From positions 67,639,116-67,703,115 of the forward strand of contig CM063502.1 of NCBI GenBank assembly GCA_032207245.1: DNA of 64,000 nt, read 5' to 3'. The DNA is from Pardosa pseudoannulata. Taxonomy: Eukaryota > Arthropoda > Arachnida > Araneae > Lycosidae. Shown in pieces: positions 51,013 to 62,997 of this stretch (positions within the stretch are counted from its first letter, which is position 1; each line of letters starts with the position of its first letter). The translations under genes were made by a program, and so were the position numbers. The notes beneath the pieces are model-generated. The model was not told where the DNA came from and searched no databases. It saw only the letters and a program-made list of their open reading frames with translations.

Positions 51013-51139
51013 AAATATGCTATAATTATCAGAATTTAATACATACTTGCGCCTGTCAGTTCTAGAATAAAATATGCTATAATAAATATGCTATAATTAT
51101 CAGAATTTAATACATACTTGCGCCTGTCAGTTCTAGAAT
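51013..51139 (+). repeat. Perfect 56-bp direct repeat, offset 71 bp
   Basis: The stretch starting 'aaatatgctataattatc' and ending 'gtcagttctagaat' occurs at 51013-51068 and again, identical by eye, at 51084-51139. The identity suggests a very recent replication slippage or repair duplication. Confidence 0.95.
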
Positions 51140-53530
51140 CAGTAGTTTTTAATACTTTAATATACCTTCCCACCAATGGGAAGTGTTAAAATTGCACTAC
51201 TACTAGTTTTCATTGCTGAAAGGGGTTTATAATTAAAGATATTGGTATGAACAAAAGTACTAGTTCAGTCTCCATTAAATGGAATTTAATGCCGAATGTT
51301 CAGAAGGAAATAAAAATATTCTGTTTGAAAAGTTTTTACTTGGTGAATTCTAAGATAATGAAAAGATATCAAAAGTTTTCAGATAGGTTATAATTTTATA
51401 TAATAAAGAAACAAATAGGAAATTTTCCATTTTATTAAAATATTTAGAGGGAAGATCATTTTAAAATTCACAGTGAATACTAATGAAATTCTTAAATAAA
51501 AATAATAAGTAAGGTAATAAAAAGCAAAATTCTGTTCAACGCATCATCAGAGCTTGCAAGATACATGTCTGACCAGTTTCTGTACCGTTTTTACCTTAAC
51601 TAGTATGATGTATTAAATCAAAGTCTTTAAAAGGAGTTGTAGTTTATATAATGAATACAAGCAAAATATATTAATAATCGAGGGTTTTTTATCCATATAA
51701 TTTCAGTATAATTTCGCTTTTACAGATAAAAATCAAAAGTATAATTATTCTTTCATGTTTTGTCTTTTATCAATAATATGACAAAGCTTTTAAGTTTTGT
51801 TTTTATCCAATCTTTCTGTCTGTCTATAGTAACGGCAGTACAGATATAGAGAACTTAATTTGTCCTGCAGAGGTGATGAAACCAGTGTACAGTTAATGTT
51901 AAAACTTGACAGAACTGATAATTAATCTTTGAGTAGGTCTTACCTGTATCCTTATAAGTTGGGATCCTCATAAAATTTAATTCAAAAATACGTCTTAAAA
52001 TAAAAAATATGTCATTAGGATGGTATTTTTTATCTATTTATAACTGAAAGGAATGTTTTCGAGCTAGCGTGCTACTATTGTTATGTTACTACGATTATTC
52101 ATTCGACATATTTGAGCTTCCTATGCAAGTCGTTGGTCAAATGCTATTGAATATACAGGTACATCCATGCCATAACCTCTTTCTAAACTGCAGCAGGGCA
52201 GAAATTGCGACATTGCAGACAAATAGAAAAAAAAACTGCGTTCTTGACCTCAAACGCGGAATAGAAACATCAACTACTTTATGGAGTAAAGCACAATTGT
52301 CTTTTATTTTTCTCAATTCTTGCATTTCATACCTACGCAATAGTATTTTTTGTTTCATTTAGCATTGTTTCCTCTTTTTCCTGCATCCATTTAGGCGTAC
52401 GTATCTAGAAAGGTATTAATTATTTACTTCTTCAATATTTTCATTTAATCTTAAGTAAAAAGTATTTAATTTAAATTAACGTGATTAAAGACTTTACGTG
52501 TTGTTTCTAATCAGCTTTGAAACAGTTAATCTCTTACCTTATAAAAGCAGGATTAAGTGTTTTTAAGTATCAATTTGATGTAGGTATTAATTAATTGTAT
52601 GTTATTTTATCTCTTATTGATGCATTTTCATGAAGTTATACTAGGGAAGTACTCTCTTGGGATATTAATCTTAAAGTTATTTATACCCCAATACATGTAT
52701 TATTACTAAAATCCGTATTAATAAAACTGTATATCAGTTTATTTACATTTTTAACCTATTTAGACTAATTATAATCTATTTTTCTTTTTAAATTATTTCT
52801 TCAATTGTTTTCAACTTTTTTAATCATAACAGAAATAAAACAAACTTAAAAAGTGACTTTATAGGACTCCCTAAAAACATCTAAAATTTTATAGTTAACA
52901 AATGCTGTATATATTTGTTGTATTACTTGATATGACGGACAATTAATTTAATGCTACATATTTTAATGAAACTTTTGCCTGAGTTCAAAACTTCACTCTG
53001 TAATGATTAAAAATTGTGTTTTTTTAAGGAAAAATAGTTTTTCAGGTAAATAAAGAAATTTTTTTATTACACGCAAACTGTTAATTTGATATTCTAAATA
53101 AATTATGAATAGTTTCAGAATTATAGTTATAAAACCAAGCAATCTTTTATATTGAGTATATAACAAAGTCATACTGAGACTAATGCACTAATGAGATATC
53201 GATATTAACACATTGTGTGCGAGTACATTTCGCAGCGGGAGCGAGCGTTTTGCTCGTAAATTTAGTTATTCAGTTAAATCTCAGTAGATCGAAAATTATT
53301 TAATTTTTTAGCCAACTCTTTCTATTTTATATTGAAATATATAAACAAATATATAAATAACAACCATAAGATTTTTGTAAACAAAAAAATATATTTTTTA
53401 GTGGATAAATTTATAATAGTATCGTAAATATGAAAAATCCAATAGAAATAGTAATATATAGTTTTAATTTTTTCGAATTATAATTATTTCGATATTTATA
53501 TTATATTTAGAATTATAATATAATATTTCG
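51140..53530. other. AT-rich non-coding DNA
   Basis: No confident gene. Opposite-strand open frames share 52069-52362, a patch of mixed composition, but neither has good splice sites or a recognisable family. At 53207-53262 'ttaacacattgtgtgcgag' is followed by a small hairpin CGAGC-GTTTT-GCTCG, reminiscent of a transposon end, without a partner end. Confidence 0.45.
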
Positions 53531-53531
53531 A

Positions 53532-53563
<32 letters not shown>
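53531..53563. repeat. (AT)n(GT)n microsatellite
   Basis: AT repeats switch to about 10 GT repeats. Confidence 0.95.
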
Positions 53564-55599
53564 TAAGTACTAAATAAATTTTATGCGCTAATAAATATTT
53601 GAATCGAAAAGTAAGTTTTCCATTTTTGTGATTAAATTTCTGTAGAGAAATCAGAGAATTTATGAAATCGTGACGCATTTTGCTTTCACACCTTCACACA
53701 TCCCGTTGAAACAGGAAATATGTACAAACACGGAATGTAGAATTTAATGCTTACATTTGCTTAAATAAATATTTTCCCACGTGTTGAAGGTGTAACTGAT
53801 TTTCAAAATTAATATGAGAGGGAATACCGCTTTTTATTTCCTTTCTGTAAAAATTCCCCGCTGTAAAATAAATGATCTCATTTTTATTCGCAGATATACA
53901 TTTTGAATGTCTGTTGAAAATAAACTCTCCCACGTTATAAAATTCAACGAAAAACATTCAGCTGCTACGAACATTAACTGGTTGTAACCTCATTCTGTCA
54001 TCGTCTAGCAATCTGAAAAGCTGGAGTATCTTGTCGAAAGCTTAAGCTTTCCCTGGCCAAAGGACGAGAATAAACAAAAATCGGGACATTTTTTTATTCT
54101 AAATTCTAGCCGCATAAGAGTGGGAGTAGCGACTTCTGTATTTTAACAACCCGTTACCAAGCTATTTGCCTTTTTAACGCACCAATAACAGAACTTGCAT
54201 GGAAATAATCCACAAAGCGGATGTGCCTCCAAATTTTGGGCTTACTACTTTTATTTCTTTCAACAGTTAAGGTTGTTGCCGTTTCAAATGAACTTTTAAA
54301 AGAAAAGCAGATATTTAAATATAAAGGTAGATATGGGTATTTTCATTTTGTACATTCGTGTTTATCCTTAAGTTTAACAAAAATTCAAGATTTGAAGAAA
54401 GTGTTTTGGGGATTTAAATAACATGGGAATGGCACATAAAAAGACTCATTACGGCGGGATTATAGTAAAGTAGAATTTGAAAACAAAAAGGGGGATTTTA
54501 TTTATAAACCATAGTTTTTAATGCAGAAAAAGGAAATTTAAATGCTTTAAAATGGGGAAAACAAATATATTAATCCCAGTTTAAACCGCTGAATTGTTTC
54601 ATGATGATATACAGGGTAAACATTTCTCAGTAGAAATCAACGAATTTATGTATTTTCTTTATCTGCAAATAACAATGTATTAACTCCTTAAAGCATCGAT
54701 AAAAAATGATCTAAACTTTTAATATATAAAATAAGAATTTTAGAAAATCGTAATAGATTTCACATAAATATAAAATCTCTGCAAATCTTCGTAAAAATCA
54801 TTAAGCTAACAATTATCAGAATATATTCTCTATCAGTAGGAAAATGGTTTTTACCGAATAAATAAATAAATAAATAAATTTTGTGTTTCAGTTTGTAATA
54901 TCAGAAGGATCAGGAATAAAAACTGTTTCTACCTTATTACTTGAATTTAATTTCTTAAGAAAGATTAGTACATATTCTTTTTTTATTAATTGTAAATAAC
55001 CCAAAAATATCTTTGCTTGTTAACCGCATATTTTTTATTGCTTACATATCAATATAAAAATTTTATTATTTTTTCTCTCTAGCGGGATAAGGAGTTTAAA
55101 TTGTAAACTTATAAAAAAAACACTTTTTAAATTTTCGCTTTTATAGATTATACGAATAATCAATATTTCCATAATGGTTAGTTTTGTATGTTACTTTTTC
55201 GTCTTCCTGTCATGTAAGGCTTTGCCTTTTTTATAAACTTCCTTATAGTTTAAAACTTCTTTTCTGTAACTTCTATGTAGCCCTTATTCCTCCAACGGAG
55301 AGTAAATAACAATTAAAATTGTTTCCTAAAGTAAGATAAAACTTACATCCAGTTACCCTACTGAATCATCCACTCACATTCAGTTACTCCAGTTTTCTAA
55401 AGGGGCATATAATCATGAATAAAAATGTCATGAACTGAACCAAAAATTTGGTTTTTATACATTCCTTTTATATGTAAAAAAATTCAAATTGATTACAGTG
55501 TACTGTCGTCTATCATTTCTACATGTCCCACTTAATACATTAAGGACTTAGTTACAGATATTGTTAAAGCAGTACATGAGATAAATACTGTCTCACATT
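53564..55599. other. AT-rich non-coding DNA
   Basis: No confident gene. A + frame at 54221-54421 (66 codons) begins MCLQILGLLLLFLSTVKVVA, which resembles a signal peptide, but it has no conserved cysteine pattern, no clear promoter or splice support and no recognised family. An (AAAT)n run lies at about 54856-54879. Confidence 0.45.
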
Positions 55600-55750
55600 C
55601 AGGGGCGTAGCGAAGAAGTTTTCATGGGGGGGGGTTCTTCCCCTTCAACTCATAGCTCAAAATTAATACAGCAATCCTTACATATATAATGCTTATATAA
55701 TGCAATCATCGTGGGGTATTACAACTTCCACATCCCCCCCTTCGCTACTA
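55600..55750 (+). mobile_element. hAT-like MITE, about 151 bp
   Basis: The left end is CAGGGGCGTAGCGAAG at 55600-55615. The right end is CTTCGCTACTA at 55740-55750, whose reverse complement shares GTAGCGAAG, so the ends form a short terminal inverted repeat with a 5-nt gap. CAGGGG-type ends are typical of hAT transposons. The flanks carry CTCACATT (55592-55599) and TTCACATT (55751-55758), a 7-of-8 bp match consistent with the 8-bp target duplication made by hAT transposases. A G run of 9 and a C run of 7 lie next to the ends and could extend the hairpin. There is no coding capacity, so any movement would have needed a transposase encoded elsewhere. Confidence 0.6.
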
Positions 55751-55758
55751 TTCACATT

Positions 55759-56630
55759 TCTGTAAACTAAAGATTCTCAACCTTTTAGTAGCGGCTGAAT
55801 AATTTTGGAAATATATCAATTGGAAAGTAGAGGAATACGATCTTTATTAAGGGACCGGAGGATGTAACAAAGCGTTTTTGTAGGTCATTAACTTGTAATA
55901 CTAACTATGAAAGTTTTTGCATACATAATAAGTCAGGAAATAAGTATAAGTAAAATAATTACATTAATTTTTTCTTAAAATCTGATAATATTTTTGGAAA
56001 ATTAATATTTATAAACATTTTTATTACTTTTCAAAAATATTTTTCGACTTAATTTTTCATAGATTCCGAAGAAGTTGTTTACCAAATGCTCTTAATATGC
56101 ACTAAATTATGGGTATACGTTTTAAATACAGATTTTATTAAGACTGATAAAAATCAATTTAAATTTAGAAAAATTCAACGTACATTCATAATATCTTGTA
56201 AATTAACTATTCAATTTATCAACAGTATAAGGCACTGAAATGATTAAGAGATATTTTTATAAGCGAGATTTAGTTACTAGAGTTACTAGTTTAGAACTAG
56301 TTAAGAAAAGCTAAGTATTTAAAATATTATTTTCGTAACACCTAGAAGAGGAACACTAATGTTCCACGAAAGTATGATTGAGGTATAAATGAAAAATACC
56401 ACACTTGTATTTCCAAAAAATATTTGAAATCTCGTAAACTTTTACACGTAAAATTTATGTATACAATTTCATTAAGTTTATAAGTAAAAATTTTAATCGG
56501 ATGTGCAGTTTATTCATAAGTATAAAGGGTTAACCCCATGTATTTATTTTTAGCAATATTATTTCCCACATTATTGTTTGAATTTTTTTCTTATTTTAAA
56601 TGAATGATAAGATTTTTTTTTTCTTTTTAG
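55759..56630. other. AT-rich sequence upstream of exon, 3' part of intron
   Basis: No gene. The last bases (about 56610-56630) are a T-rich tract ending in CTTTTTAG, the splice acceptor of the next exon. Confidence 0.6.
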
Positions 56631-56954
56631 CGGCATGCATTACTTTAAGTCGCACAAATCGCCACGTAAGGTGCAGCTGAAGGAGGTGCACCATTCCAAT
56701 GAAACCGCTTCCGTCAAGGTGATGACTCCGGACGGCGTGACTCTGGTTCAGACTCACGAACAGCGTCGAGATGACAAGCTCGGGGCCGCCCCTCCTCCAC
56801 CGCACAAGCGACGTCCCGCTCCTCCCCCACCACCCAAGCAACCACCCAAGAGGCCCCCTCCTCCACCACCGCCGGTGACACCCCCTCCGCAAGTGGTTGT
56901 AGTCGTAAATGGAAATGAGTCGGAAGACGTCGAAAGCAAGATGGGAGAGCTTAG
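56631..56954 (+). CDS. Internal exon of a proline-rich scaffold-type protein
   Basis: The exon lies between a strong acceptor (T-rich tract, TTTTTAG) and a donor (CTTAG|GTAGGT). It starts with one base completing a codon and ends with two bases of the next, so both flanking introns are phase 2 and the exon is 324 bp. Numbering from the first Met (56635), residues 1-50 are basic and polar (MHYFKSHKSPRKVQ, then NETASVKVMTPDGVTLVQT). Residues 53-85 are proline-rich with PPPPHKRRPAPPPPPK and KRPPPPPPPV, motifs that suit SH3 and profilin binding. Residues 86-107 are acidic (NGNESEDVESK). The composition is far less AT-rich than the flanks. The Met need not be the start, since the frame is open back through the acceptor. 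The KRRPAPPPP pattern loosely recalls the basic-proline motifs of cordon-bleu-type actin nucleators, but this is not enough to name the gene. Opposite-strand Gly-rich frames here are shadows. Confidence 0.88.
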
Positions 56955-59755
56955 GTAGGTTGTTTTAGCTTTCCGGTATCTGTGGGATTATTCTTTAATT
57001 TGCCTCCTTAAAATTCATAATATGTCCTAGGAGGACCGTAAATTCATTGAGAGTACGGACTGCGAACCGACATGTTTGGAGATTGAAATTGCTTGTTCTA
57101 TAATGCAGCTGAATGAGTATTCGGCTTAAATAATGCAGTGGGAGAATTCTTAAAGCCCACAATTATTTTCACTTTCTGTGAAAAGTATCCACTAACATAA
57201 CATACGACTAATGCAAGAAAACAATATGTGGATTCGTCGTAGCCTCTACATTTCTATTTCCATTTCTAATTTATTTCTAAAAATTCTATTCACACCAGAG
57301 CAGCTAAATAATTTTCGAATGCGTGTTTGCATTTTCCTGGAAGATAATATTGATTCTTAATCCATTTGCTGGTGTAAGATATTTATCTTTTATTTTCTGG
57401 ATTAAAGTAGAATATGTCATAATCATTAAAAAGCTCAACCTGCAGAATTTGATGAATATCTACGCTTTAAGCCCTCCTTAAAGTCCCGGAAGACGAAATC
57501 CACTTTTGGAATGATGTCTAGGAGGTTGTCTGTCTGAGTAGAACTTCGAGGAAGGAAGATAAAAAGGGGTGGGGGATTTTAGAATCTGATCTTTATCAGG
57601 TTTTGAACTAGATCCATCAACATGAACAGGTAATTTGGTTTTGTCACCTTTGTTGTTACTTTAACATACTGTCACGAGAAAAGAACATTTTTTTACGCTT
57701 TTAGGGATTGTTCGATATTGCCAATTGACAATATCTGGGACTGTCTTTTTCTGGCAATATTCGACAGTTTATTTTACATTCTCAGATATCTCCTAATTTC
57801 GTATACGCTTATCCTCAAAAGTACGTATCTTAGGAGTTATATGTTGGAAAAGACTTTCTAAAATGACAGTGCCATTTTATTTAAGCGTCTTGAGGATTTT
57901 GCTTTCCTCTGACGAGTTATTTATCAAAGATAAAAGGACAGTGTGAGTCTCACAGTTTATCAATTACAAAAATTTCCAAGTTTGAATCTAAGTATTGTGG
58001 GTCTGATTAAGACTGCTGCTTTTTAAACACGGGATATCGTTTCCCATGGTCACAAGTATGATTCTTGGGCAAAATAATAAGAAAAATTGAGTTTTCATGT
58101 CTTCCTCTCAAATGCAACAACAATATAAACTCGCTACCTATATTAGGAGCGTTTTGAAGTTTGTATTCTAGCATTTAGTTTGTAGTCCAGGGAAGCATTT
58201 CTTACCTCAAACGGGGACATGGTGGATTCACCCCCTAACATGCACCCGGTATAACTGTAAAACCAGCAAAATAATCCACATCTGATTTTCCCTGGGTCTC
58301 TGGTCCCTACCAGCAGAAAAAAAAATTGAGTACTGAAGTCACCACAAATTTAGTACAGCTCTATACTTTCTCTTCTCTGTAAATCTATCTGATAAAAATA
58401 TTTTGTCGTGAAATACGATTTTATTCTTTATATTTTTGCATAAAATAACACAAAAACCTCCTTTCTATTTCTTCAAAACAAAACTAGTCTGAACAAAATT
58501 AATTAATAAAATTATCCTTAAATTATTGAATCATTTCAAGAGTCATTTTTTAAAAAACTTTTATGGTAGTGTTTGGATAAATTCTTGTCTTTATTTAAAA
58601 AAACAAACATTTGATTTATTTATACTTTTTTTAATGAGCTCGTTTTTATATCTTTCTTTAAGCTTTGATAATATTAACTCCAAGTCAAATCGCATCATTT
58701 TTACAATAAAGATACATAAGGACTTCGTTGTCTTTAGATAAACGCTTGTGATTCTCCAACTTTTTCTTTTCTACCTCTTTGTAGAGTGAAGTGACATTCG
58801 TGCTGTTAAATAAACATTGGTGTTTGAAAGTAAATAAATGCATTGCAGCTATTGGTTTGCATTTTTCTGATCTTTTGTCAGGATATAAATAGAGACAAGA
58901 GCGCAAAAAGCTGCAAGAAATTTCGCTCGCGAGAAGAAATATGTATGAGCTTAAAGAAACAAGGCATCAGGGATTTGTCCTTTGTTCTTTCATCTATCAA
59001 AATTCTGTTTTATGTCCTTGTTTTAATTTTATAAGCATGTACTTTCAATTCATATTAAAATTCAAATCTCCATAGATAAATTGTCGAAATTATTTAAGTA
59101 GTTTGTATCAAACATTTCTAGTAATTCTCGTATGACTTCAAAAATACTTTTAAGAATAAAAATATATGGAATATTTTCTCACGGCCTTAGGCACAAATAT
59201 GAAAAAATGGCAAACCCACATTTTTTCTCAGAAAGTTTCTTTTTTTTATGTAAAAGACAAATATTGTCTTTTGTAAAATTGAACAGAATTTTACAAAAGT
59301 ATTCGTCACTAACCAGTAATATGAAAACACTTTTAAAATAAGGATAAATTTTCAGTCCATTAAATCATTAACCCCATTCTTTAAATTTCACTTACGGAAA
59401 TGTTTAGGTATTTCATTCCAGTATACAGTTAGAACCAAAGTATTGATGAACTAGTCACTACATACAAAGTTTATTGAAATTTGAAAAGGACTTGATTCAG
59501 GAATTTAAATTAACCCTCTAACTACGGGTGACGTAGTAATCACGTACTGAAACTACTGCACAACGCTATTATCGCGTCGAATTAATATTTTGTTCGTGGT
59601 TCTATACAGAAAATAAGGAACAAAAATATCCGCCGTTAGAGGATCCAGTATGTATGTATTGACTAGTGATCATCACTATTTTGATTCTATCTCTATAAAG
59701 GAATGCATTACCTAAGGATTTCCCGACGTTCATTGGGCACTTGTTTGTTTTCCAG
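56955..59755 (+). other. Phase-2 intron between the two exons
   Basis: The intron is 2801 bp, from GTAGGT to a T-rich tract ending TTTTCCAG. The sequence is AT-rich with no supported internal exon; CAG|GTAATT at about 57630 lacks a matching open exon. Patches at 57440-57660 and 58000-58320 are less AT-rich but show no gene. Frames at 58526-58741 and 59132-59341 are unsupported. A block at 59512-59590 begins 'ttaaccctctaactacgggtg', CpG-richer than its surroundings, and may be a mobile-element remnant. Confidence 0.8.
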
Positions 59756-60010
59756 GATTGATGTGAAGTCCTCTCCCGGTAGCCAGCTGTCCGCATCCGC
59801 TTCAAGTCCACAGCTGGGTGCTGCCAGCCCTTTAGCGCCTCCCTCCTCGTGTTGCGGGGGCGAATGCCCCTCGAGCCCCGAATTGCCCTTGCCACCGCCA
59901 CCCCAGAGCCAGGGCACAGAAATCGTGTCGAGCAACGATGAACCTCTGCCGCCCCCACCCGATACGTCCGACATGAACGGCCAGTCGCGGATGTTAGACA
60001 GTTCCTCACT
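59756..60010 (+). CDS. Next exon of the proline-rich scaffold-type protein
   Basis: This exon joins 56954 in frame: the AG left over plus G completes an Arg codon, giving GELR|IDVKSSPGSQ. It is 255 bp and ends two bases into a codon at CACT|GTAAGT, so it is again phase 2 on both sides and could be skipped without a frameshift. The 84 complete residues are rich in Ser, Pro and Ala. They include a cysteine pair in SSCCGGECPSS and two LPPPP motifs (PELPLPPPP and DEPLPPPPDTSD), which are EVH1-type ligands for Ena/VASP-like proteins in other systems. Small and acidic residues surround the motifs, giving a disordered linker. The exon is GC- and CpG-rich. The minus-strand frames over it (59602-60055) are shadows. 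The following exon is not found within this window. Confidence 0.85.
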
Positions 60011-61004
60011 GTAAGTAGACTCGCTCTCAAATATCGATATCATTAGCCCTTCCATTAGGGATAATCATATCGATTTTCCGACCTGTCTACTTTTAAGAAA
60101 TTTCCGGACTTTTCTTTCACCTTAAGTAATTATCAAATGGGAATGTCTTTAGGGTGCTGCTCTATCTCAAAGTTAAAAAATAAAGTTAGACGTACAATAG
60201 TGTTGGGTCAATAAATAACAGCTTTGGGTTAAAACTTTAAAATTTGTTAAAGCCCTTTGTAATAATTGTGGGATGTAGTGAATGGATACCTTTGAACATT
60301 TATACAACTTTCAGAAAGTGGAAATAAAGAAAAATTTTAAAAAATAACAATTTCTGGACATTATATAAACAGTATAATGTCTGCATAAATATTACGGAGT
60401 TATTTTAAGAAAATTCGTTGAAAAGTTTTCAAGTAATAAAATAAAAGGATATAAACTTCAGTGGAAGACACAATTAACAAATTTATATTTTATCACTGTT
60501 AATGTATAATTTCAATTAAATATTTGCGATTTTTTATAAATTACGTGTATAATCAATAAGGGATTTCTTTTTACTTTCATTCGGTTTGTATGCATTTTAA
60601 AATTTAAAAACATTTCTCGGGGAATACAACAGTCATCCCAGCCAATTCCGCAGGGTTTATAGCCTTCCACTAAAATGCATTTGCAAGAAAACTTTGATTT
60701 GTTAGACAACTTCAAACTACATATCGTTTTGCGAAGTTTAAAAAAGTTACATTCAAACTAAACTTACGGTATATCAAAAACCTTAAAAATAAAAAAAAAA
60801 AAAAAAAAAAAAAAACGAACAATGATTTCACATTTAAGTAGTATAAGCATTAACAGCAATAACTGTATGCATATATTTTTAAATGAATTTATATTCAAGT
60901 ATCAAAATTAAATTTTATAGTTTTCTAACTGCACGCATACTATATTGAACCTCATACTATATTTATAGATCCAGCATATTATTTGCTTATGGACCAAGCA
61001 TGAG
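60011..61004. other. Intronic AT-rich DNA after the second exon
   Basis: Begins with the consensus donor GTAAGT. No further exon is seen. The minus-strand frame at 60512-60715 is unsupported. Confidence 0.6.
60791..60815 (+). repeat. Poly-A run (25 A)
   Basis: 25 consecutive A residues with no element body recognised upstream. Confidence 0.9.
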
Positions 61005-61192
61005 GTTTACTTTGGTTAGTTGCTTAATTTGAAGTTGGTTAATTGATTTGGTCACAAGGGCTAACTACACCGGAGCATATTGCTTGGAATCAATTTCGAA
61101 CAGCTGCAAACATCCGTACGAGGAGTGGGATTTCAAACCACGAACTTTAGTACAAAAACGCAGTTCCTTACTTATTCGACCATCATGTAACC
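61005..61192 (-). mobile_element. tRNA-derived SINE, copy 2 (minus strand)
   Basis: Read on the minus strand, the A box is TGGTCGAATAAG (61171-61182) and the B box is GGTTTGAAATCCC (about 61127-61139). The body then carries CGGATGTT and GTTAGCCCTTGTG, parallel to GGATGTT and ATTAGCCCTCGTG in the copy at 63042-63220. It is diverged and no clear target duplication was found, so the ends are estimated from the other copies. It lies in the intron after the second exon, opposite to the host gene. The 60-codon + frame at 61048-61230 is a by-product of this element. Confidence 0.65.
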
Positions 61193-62997
61193 CAGACATT
61201 ATGGGCTTAGACTTGTCGAATGGAGCCTGAGTACTTACGGTTATAATTCATAATCAATATTTTGCTATTACTCAATGCTTAATTCTTGATCGGTTGAGCT
61301 GAGATACCTAAATGTTTGTAAAAGTTAGGAATACGAGTATGAACAAAAAATATGGGAAATATGACATTCTTATGCAAAAATTTGAATTTATAACTTACCT
61401 TTACATATGACTACATGATCTGAAATTCAGAGCAAATTACAAGAGCTACAGAAAAAGTTTGTATAATGAGAGTGGCAACCCCAAATAAGATACTCAAATT
61501 TTGGAAGTCTTATTATCTTAATAGAGAAAACTACAGTGGGAATAAATAGTTATAATAAAAAAAACTTAATGCGTTTTAAATTTAAAAACAGCTTTATGTT
61601 ATAGCACTTATGTTAAAAAATTTTAGGATTTTTTCATAAAATTGGTGTGAGATTTAAATATTTAAGGATTTCCTAACGCTTAAAACTGTATGTCAAAATT
61701 TCTCTCTTCTTACAAACAAAAAAGAATATAATAAATCGGTAAAATTTAGGATAGGTAGTTGTTCGTTTTCGTTTAACAATTTTCATAACTACTGTTATAA
61801 ACTTCCACATTCCATTTAAGAATGAAAGTAGTAGGGAATATTTCAAAAGTTTCGCAGCAACGTATAAATTATCTGCCTGTGTTTGTCACCACTTTCCCCA
61901 TTCTGTGAAAAAGGACGCACTTTTACACGACTCCCTGGGGAGGATTTTGTCACTCTTAGAGAGCGAGAATGGATGCTGGGGAGAATATACGATGAAAAGC
62001 TGGGGAATAACTCCACCTACTTTCGTGATTTTTATCCAGATTTCCTTTCATAAGCTTATAAAAGCGCTAAACACATCTATAGAATATTCTTGTCTAAATA
62101 AGCTAGTGCTTGACTTAAGTGAATGCAAATGAAGGTTAGGATTTCCTTTGGAATCTAATTAGAAGATGCCAGATCTCAGATTTCTTTGCCGTTATTAGTG
62201 GATTCTGTTCACTTAGAATGTAAATGTTCTCTAGAATTCTACGAATAAAAAAATATCTTCACCCAGGGGGAGTGCTGGTTGGCTTGAGCTATCCCTAAGC
62301 GAAATGTTGGGATAATAAGGACGAAAACGTATGTGAGAAACACAATAGTGTAACTGCGTCTGTTTAGCTTCTTTCAATCTCCGAGGAAATATTGAAGTTA
62401 GCATTAATGATGTTATCGATGGATTAGCAAAGAAAAAGGATTAAATTCAAATGTATAGTTTCTTTACATAATTGAATTTTATTTTTTCTTTTGCAGTACT
62501 TCTTAGGTTTAATCCTCTTTTATTTATTTCAACCGAATAAGTCAGTGTAAATAGGATTAATAAAGTAATTAATCAAAATGAGATTTAATTCATATTAACG
62601 CATATATTTTAGATTATTAGTAAATCTTCTATTTCTTATAGTTTAATTTGATATATTGATCTTAGTGAAGCGGTTACGTTTTAGCTTGTTAAGGCCTGAC
62701 ACAAAATTCTGATTGCATGTTTGCCCACAGATCTTGCTTAACACTGTTAGTGGTAAAGTAGTTTAGATGAAAACAGTAAAATTAGTGTATATGTAAATAA
62801 TTCTCTGCTGCTTATTAACTGCTTACAAAATGTTTTCTATGTATAGTGAGTCAAGAAAAACACTAGTACACCATTTTTTCTGTTTGAGATTTCAAAAGTG
62901 AACGACGCGAGAAAAACACGCTAGAAGGCATCGTTAATGCTCAATAAAGTGTAAAACTGAAATTATGTGAAGTTTCCTAAAACTGAGAATTTTGTAT
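61193..62997. other. Intronic or intergenic AT-rich DNA
   Basis: No supported exon. The + frame at 61905-62132 (75 codons, mixed composition) lies in a less AT-rich patch, but I find no acceptor directly before it and no family resemblance. Confidence 0.5.

Noticed and set aside
53207..53262. TTAACACATTG word with a CGAGC/GCTCG hairpin, and TTAACCC words at 6946, 15067, 56527 and 59512, considered as piggyBac-like MITE ends
   Set aside because: No matching inverted second end at a plausible distance was found for any of them, so no element could be delimited.
59602..60055. 142- and 115-codon minus-strand frames, and the Gly-rich minus-strand frames at 56596-56939
   Set aside because: They are antisense shadows of the GC-rich + strand exons. 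The + frame has matching splice sites and phases, and the minus frames do not.
61048..61230. 60-codon + frame with mixed composition
   Set aside because: It lies antisense over a tRNA-derived SINE whose boxes and body explain the composition.
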